Source of the DNA: Pseudomonadota bacterium | GTDB lineage: Bacteria > Pseudomonadota > Alphaproteobacteria > Acetobacterales > Acetobacteraceae | Assembly: GCA_023424475.1 (NCBI GenBank) | Contig: JAFADX010000143.1 | Location: forward strand, 1 to 11,093 | Direction of reading: 5' to 3' | DNA length: 11,093 nt | Shown: piece after piece, positions 1-6,659 of the stretch | Layout of the letters: every line of letters starts with the position of its first letter | How positions within the stretch are numbered: position 1 is the first letter of the stretch | Position numbers and translations under genes: made by a program | Notes under the pieces: generated by a model | Database searches by the model: none | What the model was told of the DNA's origin: nothing | Seen by the model: the letters and a program-made list of their open reading frames with translations, nothing else

Positions 1-60
1 CAGGGCGGCGAGCGCGAGCGGCGCGGCGGCGAACAAGGCGCGGCGGTCCGGTGTGGCCAT
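1..60 (-). CDS. N-terminus of an exported protein with a Tat-like signal (partial)
   Basis: Reading leftward from an ATG at position 60 gives 20 residues, MATPDRRALFAAAPLALAAL, before the window ends. An arginine pair followed by a leucine and an alanine-rich hydrophobic stretch is the look of a twin-arginine (Tat) or Sec signal peptide. A ribosome binding site (GGGAG on the minus strand, about 9-10 bases before the ATG) supports the start. The mature part is outside the window, so the product cannot be named. Periplasmic solute-binding proteins of the tripartite tricarboxylate (Bug) type often begin this way in Acetobacteraceae, but that is only a guess. The gene is divergent from the methyltransferase gene to its right. 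Confidence 0.6.
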   Translation of the reverse strand, partial: MATPDRRALFAAAPLALAAL

Positions 61-154
61 GCAGACGGTCTCCCTGGCTCAGCCCGCGACCATAGCGGCA
101 GGGCGGCGCCAGGCCCGGACCAGGACGCGAAAACTGCTGCAGGGATCGTGTAAC

Positions 155-928
155 ATGTGCCGCGGCATCATCGGACAGGCTCCACCCCCGCCCATGGACG
201 AGACACGGTTCCACGCCCTGCTCCATCGCCCCGGCACGCTGGTCGATGTCGGCGCGCATGACGGGCTGATCACCATCCCGCTGGCGCGGCTGCCGGGGGC
301 GCGGGTGATCGCCTACGAGCCGCTGCCGCCCGCCTTCGCACGGCTGAAGGCGGCGCTGCGCGACGCCTTCGGGGCGATCCCACCGCATGTGGAATGCCGC
401 GCCGCCGCGCTCGGCGACGCGGCCGGCAGCGTGACGCTTTCCATGCCGGTGCTCGACGGCGTGGCGCAGGAACAATGGGCGAGCACGGCCAAGGACTACG
501 CCGCGCATCTGTCCGCGCGCGTGACGGTCGAACGCTTCGCCGTGCCCCTTGAACGCCTCGACGACCTGGGCCTCGCCGACCTCACCGCCATGAAGGTCGA
601 TGCCGAGGGCGCGGAATACGGGATCCTGCGCGGCGCGCGGGAGACGCTGCTGCGCTGCCGCCCGGTGCTCTCCCTCGAGGTCGAGGAACGCCACCGGGAG
701 GGCAGCACCTGGGCCGTGCCCGCCTATCTCGACGCGCTCGGCTACGAGGTGGTGTTCGAACTGGGCACGGAATGGTTCCCCGTCGCCGCGCTCGACCGCG
801 CGACGATGCAGCGCGCCTCGCCCGACCCTTCGGTCTTCGAAGCGTCCGACCCTTACGTCTTCGTGTTCTACGCGCTGCCGCGGGAGGCGGCGCCGGGCTT
901 GCTGGCGCGGCTGCGGGAGGCGTCCTAG
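155..928 (+). CDS. FkbM-family SAM-dependent methyltransferase
   Basis: The 257-residue product has the class I methyltransferase signature: glycine-rich SAM-binding motif VDVGAHDG at residues 30-37, the acidic residue closing strand 2 in AYEP (E55), and KVDAEGAEYGILRG at 147-160, typical of FkbM domains, which usually O-methylate sugars or small polyketide-like molecules. The substrate here is unknown. The frame is open back to a GTG at 53 and an ATG at 59, but those starts would overlap or abut the divergent gene. ATG 155 has a clear AGGGA about nine bases upstream and is preferred; ATG 194 is a shorter alternative just before the conserved domain. The stop lies 23 bp before the dioxygenase start, so the two are probably co-transcribed. 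No signal peptide or membrane segment is visible, so a cytoplasmic enzyme is expected. Confidence 0.85.
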   Translation: MCRGIIGQAPPPPMDETRFHALLHRPGTLVDVGAHDGLITIPLARLPGARVIAYEPLPPAFARLKAALRDAFGAIPPHVECRAAALGDAAGSVTLSMPVLDGVAQEQWASTAKDYAAHLSARVTVERFAVPLERLDDLGLADLTAMKVDAEGAEYGILRGARETLLRCRPVLSLEVEERHREGSTWAVPAYLDALGYEVVFELGTEWFPVAALDRATMQRASPDPSVFEASDPYVFVFYALPREAAPGLLARLREAS

Positions 929-951
929 GCTCGCCGGCAACGGAGGGAACC

Positions 952-1797
952 ATGTCCATCACCGCGCAGCGCCTCATCGTGAAACGCGCCTCGGGCTCCT
1001 GCGGCGCGGAGGTCTCGGGCCTCGACCTGCGGGACGGCCTCGATGCCGGCACCGCCGCCGAGCTGCGCGCCATCTGGCTCGAGCACGGCGTGCTGTTCCT
1101 GCGCGATGCGGGCCTGCCGCCGGCGCGGTTCCTCGATTTCGCGCGGCAGTTCGGCACGCCGGTGGAATATCCCTTCGTGCGCGGCCTCGAAGGCTTCCCC
1201 GAGATCACGCCGGTCATCAAGGAGCCGCACGAGCGGATCAACTTCGGCGGTGTCTGGCATTCCGACACCGCCTATCTCGAACGCCCGCCCATGGCGACGA
1301 TGCTGGTGGCGCGCGAGGTGCCGGCGGCGGGCGGCGACACCCTCTTCGCCGATTGCCGCGCCGCCTACGAATCCCTCTCTTCCGGCCTGCGCGCCACGCT
1401 CGACGGGCTGCGCGCGATCAATTCGTCGAAGAAGGCCGATGCCTCCAAGACGCGGGAGGACCGGCAGAAGGAACGCGGCGCGGTGACCAACGCGGAGGTG
1501 CTCGAAGCCTCCCATCCCGTGGTCCGCACGCATCCCGAGACGGGGCGGAAGTCGCTCTACGTGAACCTCGGCCACACCTCGCAATTCGAGGGCTGGACAG
1601 CCGAGGAATCGAAGCCGCTGCTCGACTTCCTCTTCGCGCACGTCACCCGGCCGGAATTCACCTGCCGCTTCGCCTGGGCGCCGGGATCGCTGGCCTTCTG
1701 GGACAACCGCGCGGTGCAGCACTATCCGGTCAACGACTACCACGGCCAGCGGCGGGAGATGCACCGCATCACCCTGCAAGGCGACGTGCCGGCATAG
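952..1797 (+). CDS. TauD/TfdA-family Fe(II)/2-oxoglutarate dioxygenase
   Basis: The 281-residue protein is the usual length for this family of non-haem iron oxygenases, which couple 2-oxoglutarate decarboxylation to substrate hydroxylation, often releasing sulfite, an amine or an ether fragment. The iron-binding triad is visible as WHSDTAY (H103, D105) and DNRAVQHYPVNDY (H257). RREMHRITLQGD supplies the expected 2-oxoglutarate arginine near R268. The family block HPVVRTHPETGRKSLYVN spans 188-205. A good ribosome binding site (GGAGGG, 4-5 bases before ATG 952) fixes the start. The gene follows the methyltransferase by 23 bp and precedes pxpA by 97 bp, so it probably belongs to the same transcript. 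Substrate cannot be read from sequence: taurine, alkylsulfonates and aryloxyalkanoates are known for relatives, and neighbouring lactamase genes make a lactam- or amino-acid-related substrate conceivable. Confidence 0.9.
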   Translation: MSITAQRLIVKRASGSCGAEVSGLDLRDGLDAGTAAELRAIWLEHGVLFLRDAGLPPARFLDFARQFGTPVEYPFVRGLEGFPEITPVIKEPHERINFGGVWHSDTAYLERPPMATMLVAREVPAAGGDTLFADCRAAYESLSSGLRATLDGLRAINSSKKADASKTREDRQKERGAVTNAEVLEASHPVVRTHPETGRKSLYVNLGHTSQFEGWTAEESKPLLDFLFAHVTRPEFTCRFAWAPGSLAFWDNRAVQHYPVNDYHGQRREMHRITLQGDVPA

Positions 1798-1894
1798 GCG
1801 CGCCGGCCGCCGACCCTTCCGCACCGGTGCCGGCGGTCGTATGGAGGCGCATTCGGCCTGCCGCCACCCACCGCCGGACGAGGACTGCACCGCG

Positions 1895-2671
1895 ATGCCG
1901 CTTCGCACCATCGATCTCAACGCCGACATGGGCGAGGGCTACGGCCCCTGGCGCATGGGCGACGACGCCGCGATGCTCGACGTCATCACGAGCGCGAGCC
2001 TCGCCTGCGGCGGCCATGCGAGCGACCCCGAGACGATGTTCCGCGCGCTGACCCAGGCGCGCGAACGCGGCGTGACCGTGGGCGCGCATCCCGGCTATCC
2101 GGATCGCGAAGGCTTCGGCCGCCGGCGCCTGCCCTATCCGCCCGCCGAGATCGAGCGCTTCGTCGCCGCCCAGATCGGCGCGCTGATGGGCGTCGGCCGG
2201 CTGGCCGGCGTCCGCGTCGCCTATGTGAAGCCGCATGGCGCGCTCGGCAACGTCGCGGCGGAGGACCGCGGCGTCGCCGATGCGATCGTGCGCGCCGTGC
2301 GCGCCTTCGACGGGCTGGCGATGCTCGCCATGCCGGGCGCGGCGCTGGAACAGGCGGCCCTCGCCGCCGGCCTGACGACCTACCGCGAGATCTTCGCCGA
2401 CCGCGGCTATACCCCGAAAGGCCAGCTCGTCCCGCGCGGGCGGCCGGGGGCCATGATCGAGGACACGGCGGAGGCCGCGAGCCGCCTGCTGCACTTCCTC
2501 GAAACCGGGCGCATGCGCACGGTCGATGGCGGCGAGGTGGCGCTCGATGCCGTCTCGATCTGCATCCACGGGGACAGCGACCATGCGGTCGGGATGGCGC
2601 GCGGCGTGCGCCAAGCGCTGGAGAAGGCGGGCGTGCGGCTCGAGCCGTTCATCCCGGCCGCGGCGGCCTGA
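1895..2671 (+). CDS. pxpA: 5-oxoprolinase subunit A (LamB/YcsF family)
   Basis: The 258-residue product carries all LamB/YcsF blocks in order: DLNADMGEGYG (7-17), LACGGHASDP (36-45), VGAHPGYPD (62-70), VKPHGALGN (111-119), REIFADRGYTPKGQLVPR (164-181) and ICIHGD (222-227). In the PxpABC complex this subunit, with PxpB and PxpC, hydrolyses 5-oxoproline (pyroglutamate) to glutamate at the cost of ATP in the cytoplasm. The usual PHGALYN block reads PHGALGN here, a small deviation. The frame is open back to an ATG at 1841, but the conserved domain starts at once after ATG 1895, which has a GAGGA-like site about 11 bases upstream. pxpB begins 5 bp after the stop, so the pair is translationally coupled. 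Confidence 0.93.
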   Translation: MPLRTIDLNADMGEGYGPWRMGDDAAMLDVITSASLACGGHASDPETMFRALTQARERGVTVGAHPGYPDREGFGRRRLPYPPAEIERFVAAQIGALMGVGRLAGVRVAYVKPHGALGNVAAEDRGVADAIVRAVRAFDGLAMLAMPGAALEQAALAAGLTTYREIFADRGYTPKGQLVPRGRPGAMIEDTAEAASRLLHFLETGRMRTVDGGEVALDAVSICIHGDSDHAVGMARGVRQALEKAGVRLEPFIPAAAA

Positions 2672-2676
2672 TCCGG

Positions 2677-3369
2677 GTGGAGGCGGCGGCCTTCCCCCGC
2701 CTGCGGGCGGTGGGCGACCAGGGCGTGTTCGTGGAGTTCGGCGACACGGTGGACGTCGCGGTGAACGAGCACGTCCTCGCCCTCGACGCCGCGCTGCAGG
2801 CACATCCCTTCGAAGGCTTCACCGAGACCACCGTCTCCTATGCCGCGGCGCTGGTCGGATACGACCCCCTCGTCACAGGGCCGCGCGCCGTGCAGGCGCA
2901 TCTCGAGAAGCTCCTCGCCGGGCTCGTGGTGGCGCCGGGCAGGCCCGCCCTGCACGAGATCCCGGTCTGCTACGAACAGCCCTTCGCGCGCGACCTGCCC
3001 GAGGTGGCCGAACGCCGCGGCATGAGCGAGGAGGCGGTGATCGCCGCCCATCTCGCGGGGAACTACCGCGTCTTCATGTTCGGCTTCGCGCCGGGCTACG
3101 GCTATCTCGGCGGTGTGCCGGACGCCATCCGGCTGCCGCGCAAATCCGCCCCGGTGCGCGGCATCGTCGCCGGCAGCGTGCTGATGGCCGGCCCGATGTG
3201 CCTCGTCACCACCGTCACGGCGCCGACCGGCTGGTGGCTGCTCGGCCGTTCGCCCGCCCGCATCGTCGACATCCACCGCGAACGCCCCTTCATGTTCGAT
3301 GTCGGCGACGACATCCGCTTCCGCCGCATCGGGCGGGAGGAATTCGAGGCCCTGGAGCGCGCCGCGTGA
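2677..3369 (+). CDS. pxpB: 5-oxoprolinase subunit B (KipI/carboxyltransferase subdomain 1 family)
   Basis: The 230-residue protein matches the KipI/allophanate-hydrolase subunit 1 family: an early GDQGVFVEFGD (13-23), then FMFGFAPGYGYLGG (133-146), LPRKSAPVR (153-161), AGSVLMAG (165-172) and GWWLLGRSP (185-193). With PxpA and PxpC it forms the ATP-dependent 5-oxoprolinase. The stretch between AGSV and GWWLLGR reads PMCLVTTVTAPT, whereas typical members have a glutamine/threonine-glycine-IYP segment ending in a proline-glycine-glycine before the tryptophan. The protein therefore belongs to a divergent branch and might favour a different lactam. The start is a GTG five bases after the pxpA stop, with little ribosome-binding sequence of its own, consistent with coupling. 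The last codons overlap pxpC by four bases (GTGA). Confidence 0.88.
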   Translation: MEAAAFPRLRAVGDQGVFVEFGDTVDVAVNEHVLALDAALQAHPFEGFTETTVSYAAALVGYDPLVTGPRAVQAHLEKLLAGLVVAPGRPALHEIPVCYEQPFARDLPEVAERRGMSEEAVIAAHLAGNYRVFMFGFAPGYGYLGGVPDAIRLPRKSAPVRGIVAGSVLMAGPMCLVTTVTAPTGWWLLGRSPARIVDIHRERPFMFDVGDDIRFRRIGREEFEALERAA

Positions 3370-4304
3370 GCCGGGCCGTCTTCCTGGTCGAGCAGGCCGG
3401 GCCGCTGACCACGATCCAGGACCGCGGCCGGTTCGGCTACCTGCGCTACGGCGTGACGGAAGCGGGGCCGATGGACCGGCAGGCCTTCGCCATCGCGCAG
3501 GCGGCACTCGGCAATCCCCCCGGGGCGGCGGCGATCGAGACGACCATCGGCGGCGTGTCCCTGCGCTGCATCGAGGGCGAGGTGACGGCCGCGAGCGTCG
3601 GCGGCGGCTTCCATACGCTGCTCGATGGCCGGCCGGTCGGCGCCTGGGGCGTGGTCCATGTCCGCGAGGGTTCGCTGCTGACGGTGCGGCCGGGCCACTG
3701 GGGCAGCTGGACCTACCTCGCCTTCGCCGGGGAGATCGCGGCGCCGGCCTGGCTCGGCAGCCGCGCGACGAACGTGCTGTCGGACTTCGGCGGGCTGCGC
3801 CTCCAGGCCGGGCAGCATCTCGAGATCCGGGAGGCCGAGCGCCGCCCCGGGAAGGAGCGCGACCTTCCCCTGCCCGTGACCTCGCGGCCGCGGCGGGAGA
3901 TCCGGCTGGTGCTGGGCCCGCAGGACCGGTTCTTCGCACCCGGGACGATCCGGGCCTTCCTGAACGAACCTTTCACCCTCAGCCACGAATACGACCGCAT
4001 GGGCGTCCGGCTGCAGGGGCCGAAGCTGCCCATCGCGGCGAAGCTCGACATGCCCTCCGAGGCGCTGCCGCGAGGCTCGGTGCAGGTGCCGGGCCATGGC
4101 GACCCGATCATCCTGCTGGCCGACCACCAGACGACGGGCGGCTACCCGAAGATCGCGGTGCTGGCCTCGGTGGACCAGGACGGCTTCGTGCAGTTGCGCA
4201 GCCGCGACCGCGTGGCCTTCCGCGCCGTGTCGCCGGAACGGGCGGTGGCGGCCGCGCGGCTGCGCCATGCGGCGCTGATGCAGTATCTCGATGCGCTGGG
4301 GTGA
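3366..4304 (+). CDS. pxpC: 5-oxoprolinase subunit C (biotin-dependent carboxyltransferase-like)
   Basis: The 312-residue protein is a KipA/allophanate-hydrolase subunit 2 family member: LTTIQDRGRFGYLRYGV at 14-30, EAGPMDRQAFAIAQAALGN at 32-50 and the C-terminal LADHQTTGGYPKIAVLASVD at 251-270, followed by an LRSRDRVAF segment. It partners PxpB to build the catalytic core that works with PxpA. The GTG start overlaps the pxpB stop in the four bases GTGA, a classic coupling arrangement. Upstream in-frame sequence is open but lies entirely over pxpB, so it is not part of the gene. The order A-B-C with minimal gaps implies fixed stoichiometry from one transcript. No membrane segment is seen. The next gene is convergent, so this is probably the last gene of the rightward train. 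Confidence 0.92.
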   Translation: MSRAVFLVEQAGPLTTIQDRGRFGYLRYGVTEAGPMDRQAFAIAQAALGNPPGAAAIETTIGGVSLRCIEGEVTAASVGGGFHTLLDGRPVGAWGVVHVREGSLLTVRPGHWGSWTYLAFAGEIAAPAWLGSRATNVLSDFGGLRLQAGQHLEIREAERRPGKERDLPLPVTSRPRREIRLVLGPQDRFFAPGTIRAFLNEPFTLSHEYDRMGVRLQGPKLPIAAKLDMPSEALPRGSVQVPGHGDPIILLADHQTTGGYPKIAVLASVDQDGFVQLRSRDRVAFRAVSPERAVAAARLRHAALMQYLDALG

Positions 4305-4348
4305 GGTGCCGGCCCGCCATCGGGGTCCGCGATGCGGAGGTCCGGCGC

Positions 4349-4362
4349 GGCCGAACCCGGCC
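4349..4362. terminator. Small GC hairpin between convergent pxpC and cytochrome c genes
   Basis: GGCCG-AACC-CGGCC forms a perfect 5-bp stem with a 4-base loop, three bases from the cytochrome c stop and about 45 bases after the pxpC stop. There is no T-run on either strand, so it may be a weak or Rho-assisted end point, or chance in GC-rich DNA. The remaining bases of the 60-bp gap show nothing else clear. Confidence 0.25.
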
Positions 4363-4364
4363 CT

Positions 4365-4679
4365 CTACCCGCCGAGGCTGTGCAGGTAGGCGATCAGGGC
4401 GGCGACCTCATCCTGGCTGAAGGACTGCTCGGGCATGTCGGGGTGGCCGGTGACGATGCCCTCGGCCAGGGATTCCGCCAGGTCATCCACCGCATAGCGG
4501 CGGTGCAGGTCGCGGAAGGCCGGCGCGTCGGCGCGCGGGCTCGCCCCCGTGCGGCCGACGGCGTGGCAGGCGCCGCAACGCTCGGTCGCGAGTCGTTCGC
4601 CCTCGGCCACCTGTTGCCCATTGCCGGGCGGGCCGCCGCAGGCGGCGAGGAGCAGGCCGAGAAGGACGATGGCGCGCAT
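4365..4679 (-). CDS. Small lipoprotein c-type cytochrome
   Basis: The 104-residue product begins MRAIVLLGLLLAAC, a short lipoprotein signal whose LAAC lipobox predicts cleavage before Cys14 and lipid anchoring at the periplasmic side of a membrane. The haem site CGACH follows (C35, C38, H39), and M82 in GHPDMP is the likely sixth ligand, as in class I monohaem cytochromes. The C-terminal helix DEVAALIAYLHSL fits this fold. It should shuttle electrons between a periplasmic dehydrogenase and the respiratory chain, but no partner enzyme is adjacent. ATG 4679 is chosen because the signal starts there and a GAGG site sits about seven bases upstream; an in-frame ATG at 4760 would add a non-signal extension. 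It is convergent with pxpC and 151 bp downstream of the next leftward gene, so it probably has its own promoter. Confidence 0.88.
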   Translation of the reverse strand: MRAIVLLGLLLAACGGPPGNGQQVAEGERLATERCGACHAVGRTGASPRADAPAFRDLHRRYAVDDLAESLAEGIVTGHPDMPEQSFSQDEVAALIAYLHSLGG

Positions 4680-4751
4680 GGCTGGCCTCAGGGACTGTCT
4701 GGAAATGCGCCATGCGGCGCATGTCGGTAAGCGGCGCCGGCCCGCGCCCCG

Positions 4752-4791
4752 CCCGGCCATCCGACGACAGCACCCTGGATGGGTGGCCGGG
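4752..4791. repeat. Inverted repeat upstream of the cytochrome c gene
   Basis: CCCGGCCA at 4752-4759 is the exact reverse complement of TGGCCGGG at 4784-4791. The inner bases can pair alternatively (CCATCC with GGATGG, or CACCC with GGGTG). It lies in the 151-bp gap between the coiled-coil membrane gene and the cytochrome c gene, both leftward, so it could end the first transcript or sit in the leader of the second. No T-run follows on the minus strand. Confidence 0.35.
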
Positions 4792-4830
4792 TGAAGGCAC
4801 GGGCCGGTGTCGGCGGTTCCAAACGGACGC

Positions 4831-5526
4831 TCAACAGCTGGTCAGCGACACGGTGGCGAAGCCGCGGATCTCCGAGGTGACGCTCAGCGTCATCTCGGCA
4901 TTGCCCAGCGTCACCGGCACGCGCTGCGGCAGGCCGGTGAAGGTCCGGGGCTCCTGGCCAGCCACCGTCACGACCACATTGGCGGTCTTCGTGATGTCGT
5001 CCGTCTGGTTCGCACTGCTGACCACGATCCGCACCAGCCCCTCGGCCAGGTCGATGCCGGCATTGTCGGGCACGCGCCCGCCATAGGCGATGGCGAAGCG
5101 CTTCGAGGTGCCGCGCGCCTCGCAACGCGTGACCGGGCCGGCGTCGCGCAGCACCTGCTCCACGCGGTCCCGTGGAAGGCCTGAGGCGATGCGCTGCTGG
5201 GCCAGGGTGAACAGCGCCGCGGCATCGCCGGTCGGCACGTCGCGCCGGTAGCGCGCCTGCAGCGCCGTGTTGTCGGCGCGGGCCTGGCGCAGTTCGCCTT
5301 CCAGCCGCGCATTGGTCGCATTGAGATCGCGGATCTCGGCACCCTGGGCGGCGATCCGCTGCTCGAGGCCCGTCACCTCGGATCGCGCGAGGTCGAGGCC
5401 CGTCCGGTAGGACCAGAAGCCCAGGCCGATGAAGATGGCGAGGCCGGTCAGCCACTTCAGCGCGCGCGCTGCGAATTGCGCATTGCGGCGCCTGCGTTCC
5501 CGGCTGCGTCTCGATCCGATCGCCAT
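4831..5526 (-). CDS. Unrecognised single-pass membrane protein with coiled coil
   Basis: The 231-residue product is not recognised. It starts with a very basic tail (about ten arginines in residues 6-24), then one hydrophobic segment at roughly 25-39, then a charged, leucine-spaced region at 45-95 that should form a coiled coil. A short helical part near 100-130 and a beta-rich C-terminal region (about 140-231) follow. Two cysteines, C135 and the final residue C231, could form a disulfide if the C-terminal part is periplasmic, which the basic N-terminus predicts (positive-inside rule). The layout resembles small bitopic envelope proteins of the cell-division or secretion-accessory kind, but there is no firm match. 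ATG 5526 has a CAGGA site and a plausible promoter upstream. It lies 74 bp downstream of epmA on the same strand. Confidence 0.75.
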   Translation of the reverse strand: MAIGSRRSRERRRRNAQFAARALKWLTGLAIFIGLGFWSYRTGLDLARSEVTGLEQRIAAQGAEIRDLNATNARLEGELRQARADNTALQARYRRDVPTGDAAALFTLAQQRIASGLPRDRVEQVLRDAGPVTRCEARGTSKRFAIAYGGRVPDNAGIDLAEGLVRIVVSSANQTDDITKTANVVVTVAGQEPRTFTGLPQRVPVTLGNAEMTLSVTSEIRGFATVSLTSC

Positions 5527-5555
5527 CGAAATCCTGCTCTGGTCCCCGACCGGGG

Positions 5556-5586
5556 CTTATAGACGCGAGGCAGCCCGCCAAGGCAA
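5556..5586 (-). promoter_or_regulatory. Possible promoter for the coiled-coil membrane protein gene
   Basis: On the minus strand TTGCCT (5581-5586) and TATAAG (5556-5561) resemble -35 and -10 boxes, 19 bases apart, which is slightly long. The -10 ends about 29 bases before the ATG at 5526. TATA-like sequence is rare in this DNA, which is why it stands out. If real, the gene can be expressed apart from epmA. Confidence 0.35.
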
Positions 5587-5600
5587 CCCATGCGCGCCCG

Positions 5601-6623
5601 TCATACCGGCGGAAGCCAGAGCACGTCCTCGATGCGCGGCGCGCCCGAGGCCAGCATCGCCAGCCGGTCGAAGCCGAGCGCGATTCCCGCTGTCGGCGGC
5701 AGGCCCTGCGCCAGGGCGGCGAGGAAATCCTCGTCCACCTCCCAGCCCTGCTCGCCGGTGATGCGGCGTCGTTCCGCGTTCGCCTCCTCGAAGCGCAGGC
5801 GCTGCTCGGCCGGATCGGTCAGTTCATCGAAGGCGTTGGCGAGCTCGATCCCCGCCACGAACAGTTCGAAGCGCAGCGCGGCGCGCGGATCGGCCGGGTC
5901 CCGCCGGGCGAGCGCGGCCTGCGGTGCCGGCCAATGCGTCAGGAAGGTCGCGCGGCCGCGCCCGATCGCCGGCTCCACCCGTTCCAGCAGGAGGCGGAAG
6001 AACAGGTCCTCCCAGGATTCGCCCCGCCGGGGGGCCAGCCCCGCCGCCGCCGCCGCGACGTGCAGCCGGGCCGCGTCCCCCCCGGTGCCCAGGATGTCGA
6101 GGCCGTTGCAATGCCGGCGGAAGGCTTCGGCCATGGTCAGCCGCTCGAAGGGCAGGGCCAGGTCGGTCCGCACCCCGTCATGCCCGACGACCGGGGGACA
6201 GACGGCGCGGACATAGGCCTCCGCCTCGTCCATCAGCCCCTCGAACGACAGGCCCGGGCGATACCATTCCAGCATGGTGAACTCGGGCGCGTGGCGGGCC
6301 GAGACCTCCCCGTTCCGCCACACCCGCGCCAGTTCGAAGACCGGCCCGCTGCCCCCCGCCAACAATTTCTTGATCGCCAGTTCGGGCGAGGTGCGCAGCC
6401 ACAGCGACCGCCCCTCCCCCGCGCCCAGGTGCGGTTCGAACCGCGTGCCGAAGGCGCGGATGTGCACCTCCGCCCCCGGGGCCGGGACCAGGCAGGGCGT
6501 TTCCACCTCCCGATACCCGCGCCCGGCGAAGAAGGCGCGGGTCGCCGCGGCCAGCGCGGCGCGGCGGTCGAGGAAGGGCAGGCGCGCGGCGAGCCGCTCG
6601 GGGCTCCAGGGGACGTTCGGCAT
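5601..6623 (-). CDS. epmA: EF-P lysine ligase EpmA (GenX/PoxA)
   Basis: This 340-residue protein is a class II lysyl-tRNA-synthetase-like enzyme without the N-terminal anticodon-binding OB domain, as expected for EpmA (about 325 residues in E. coli). Motif 2 appears as FELARVWRNGEVSARHAPEF (96-115), followed by TMLEWYRPG; motif 3 is GIALGFDRLAML (313-324). FELFVAGIELANAFDEL (252-268) is the lysine/adenylate pocket block. It adenylates (R)-beta-lysine made by EpmB and attaches it to Lys34 of EF-P, here encoded at 8920-9486. ATG 6623 is the first good start in frame with the domain; it lacks a clear Shine-Dalgarno site. The frame stays open far upstream, but only as antisense to other genes. 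It is divergent from epmB across 36 bp, suggesting shared control. Confidence 0.93.
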   Translation of the reverse strand: MPNVPWSPERLAARLPFLDRRAALAAATRAFFAGRGYREVETPCLVPAPGAEVHIRAFGTRFEPHLGAGEGRSLWLRTSPELAIKKLLAGGSGPVFELARVWRNGEVSARHAPEFTMLEWYRPGLSFEGLMDEAEAYVRAVCPPVVGHDGVRTDLALPFERLTMAEAFRRHCNGLDILGTGGDAARLHVAAAAAGLAPRRGESWEDLFFRLLLERVEPAIGRGRATFLTHWPAPQAALARRDPADPRAALRFELFVAGIELANAFDELTDPAEQRLRFEEANAERRRITGEQGWEVDEDFLAALAQGLPPTAGIALGFDRLAMLASGAPRIEDVLWLPPV

Positions 6624-6633
6624 TGTGCGGACA

Positions 6634-6655
6634 GGGGCGTTGCAGTAACCGCCCC
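6634..6655. promoter_or_regulatory. Dyad in the epmA-epmB divergent gap
   Basis: GGGGCG (6634-6639) and CGCCCC (6650-6655) are exact inverted copies around the 10-base spacer TTGCAGTAAC, the only AT-containing stretch in the 36-bp gap. The position, almost midway between two divergent start codons, suits an operator or an overlapping pair of promoters. No -35/-10 pair can be assigned. It could be coincidence in such GC-rich sequence. Confidence 0.3.
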
Positions 6656-6659
6656 GACC

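Noticed and set aside
53..154. Longer start for the FkbM methyltransferase at 53 or 59
   Set aside because: It would overlap or abut the divergent gene's start and leave no promoter space; ATG 155 has a better ribosome site.
600..2051. Rightward open frame of 483 codons across the methyltransferase, dioxygenase and pxpA genes
   Set aside because: It is a shifted-frame shadow, arginine/alanine-rich with no domain, over three well-supported genes.
2407..3939. Leftward open frame of 510 codons under pxpA, pxpB and pxpC
   Set aside because: Antisense to a clear operon; low-complexity R/G/P composition without motifs.
4332..4794. Rightward open frames opposite the cytochrome c gene (4332-4730 and 4549-4794)
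   Set aside because: Both are antisense shadows of a gene with a clear haem motif and lipobox.
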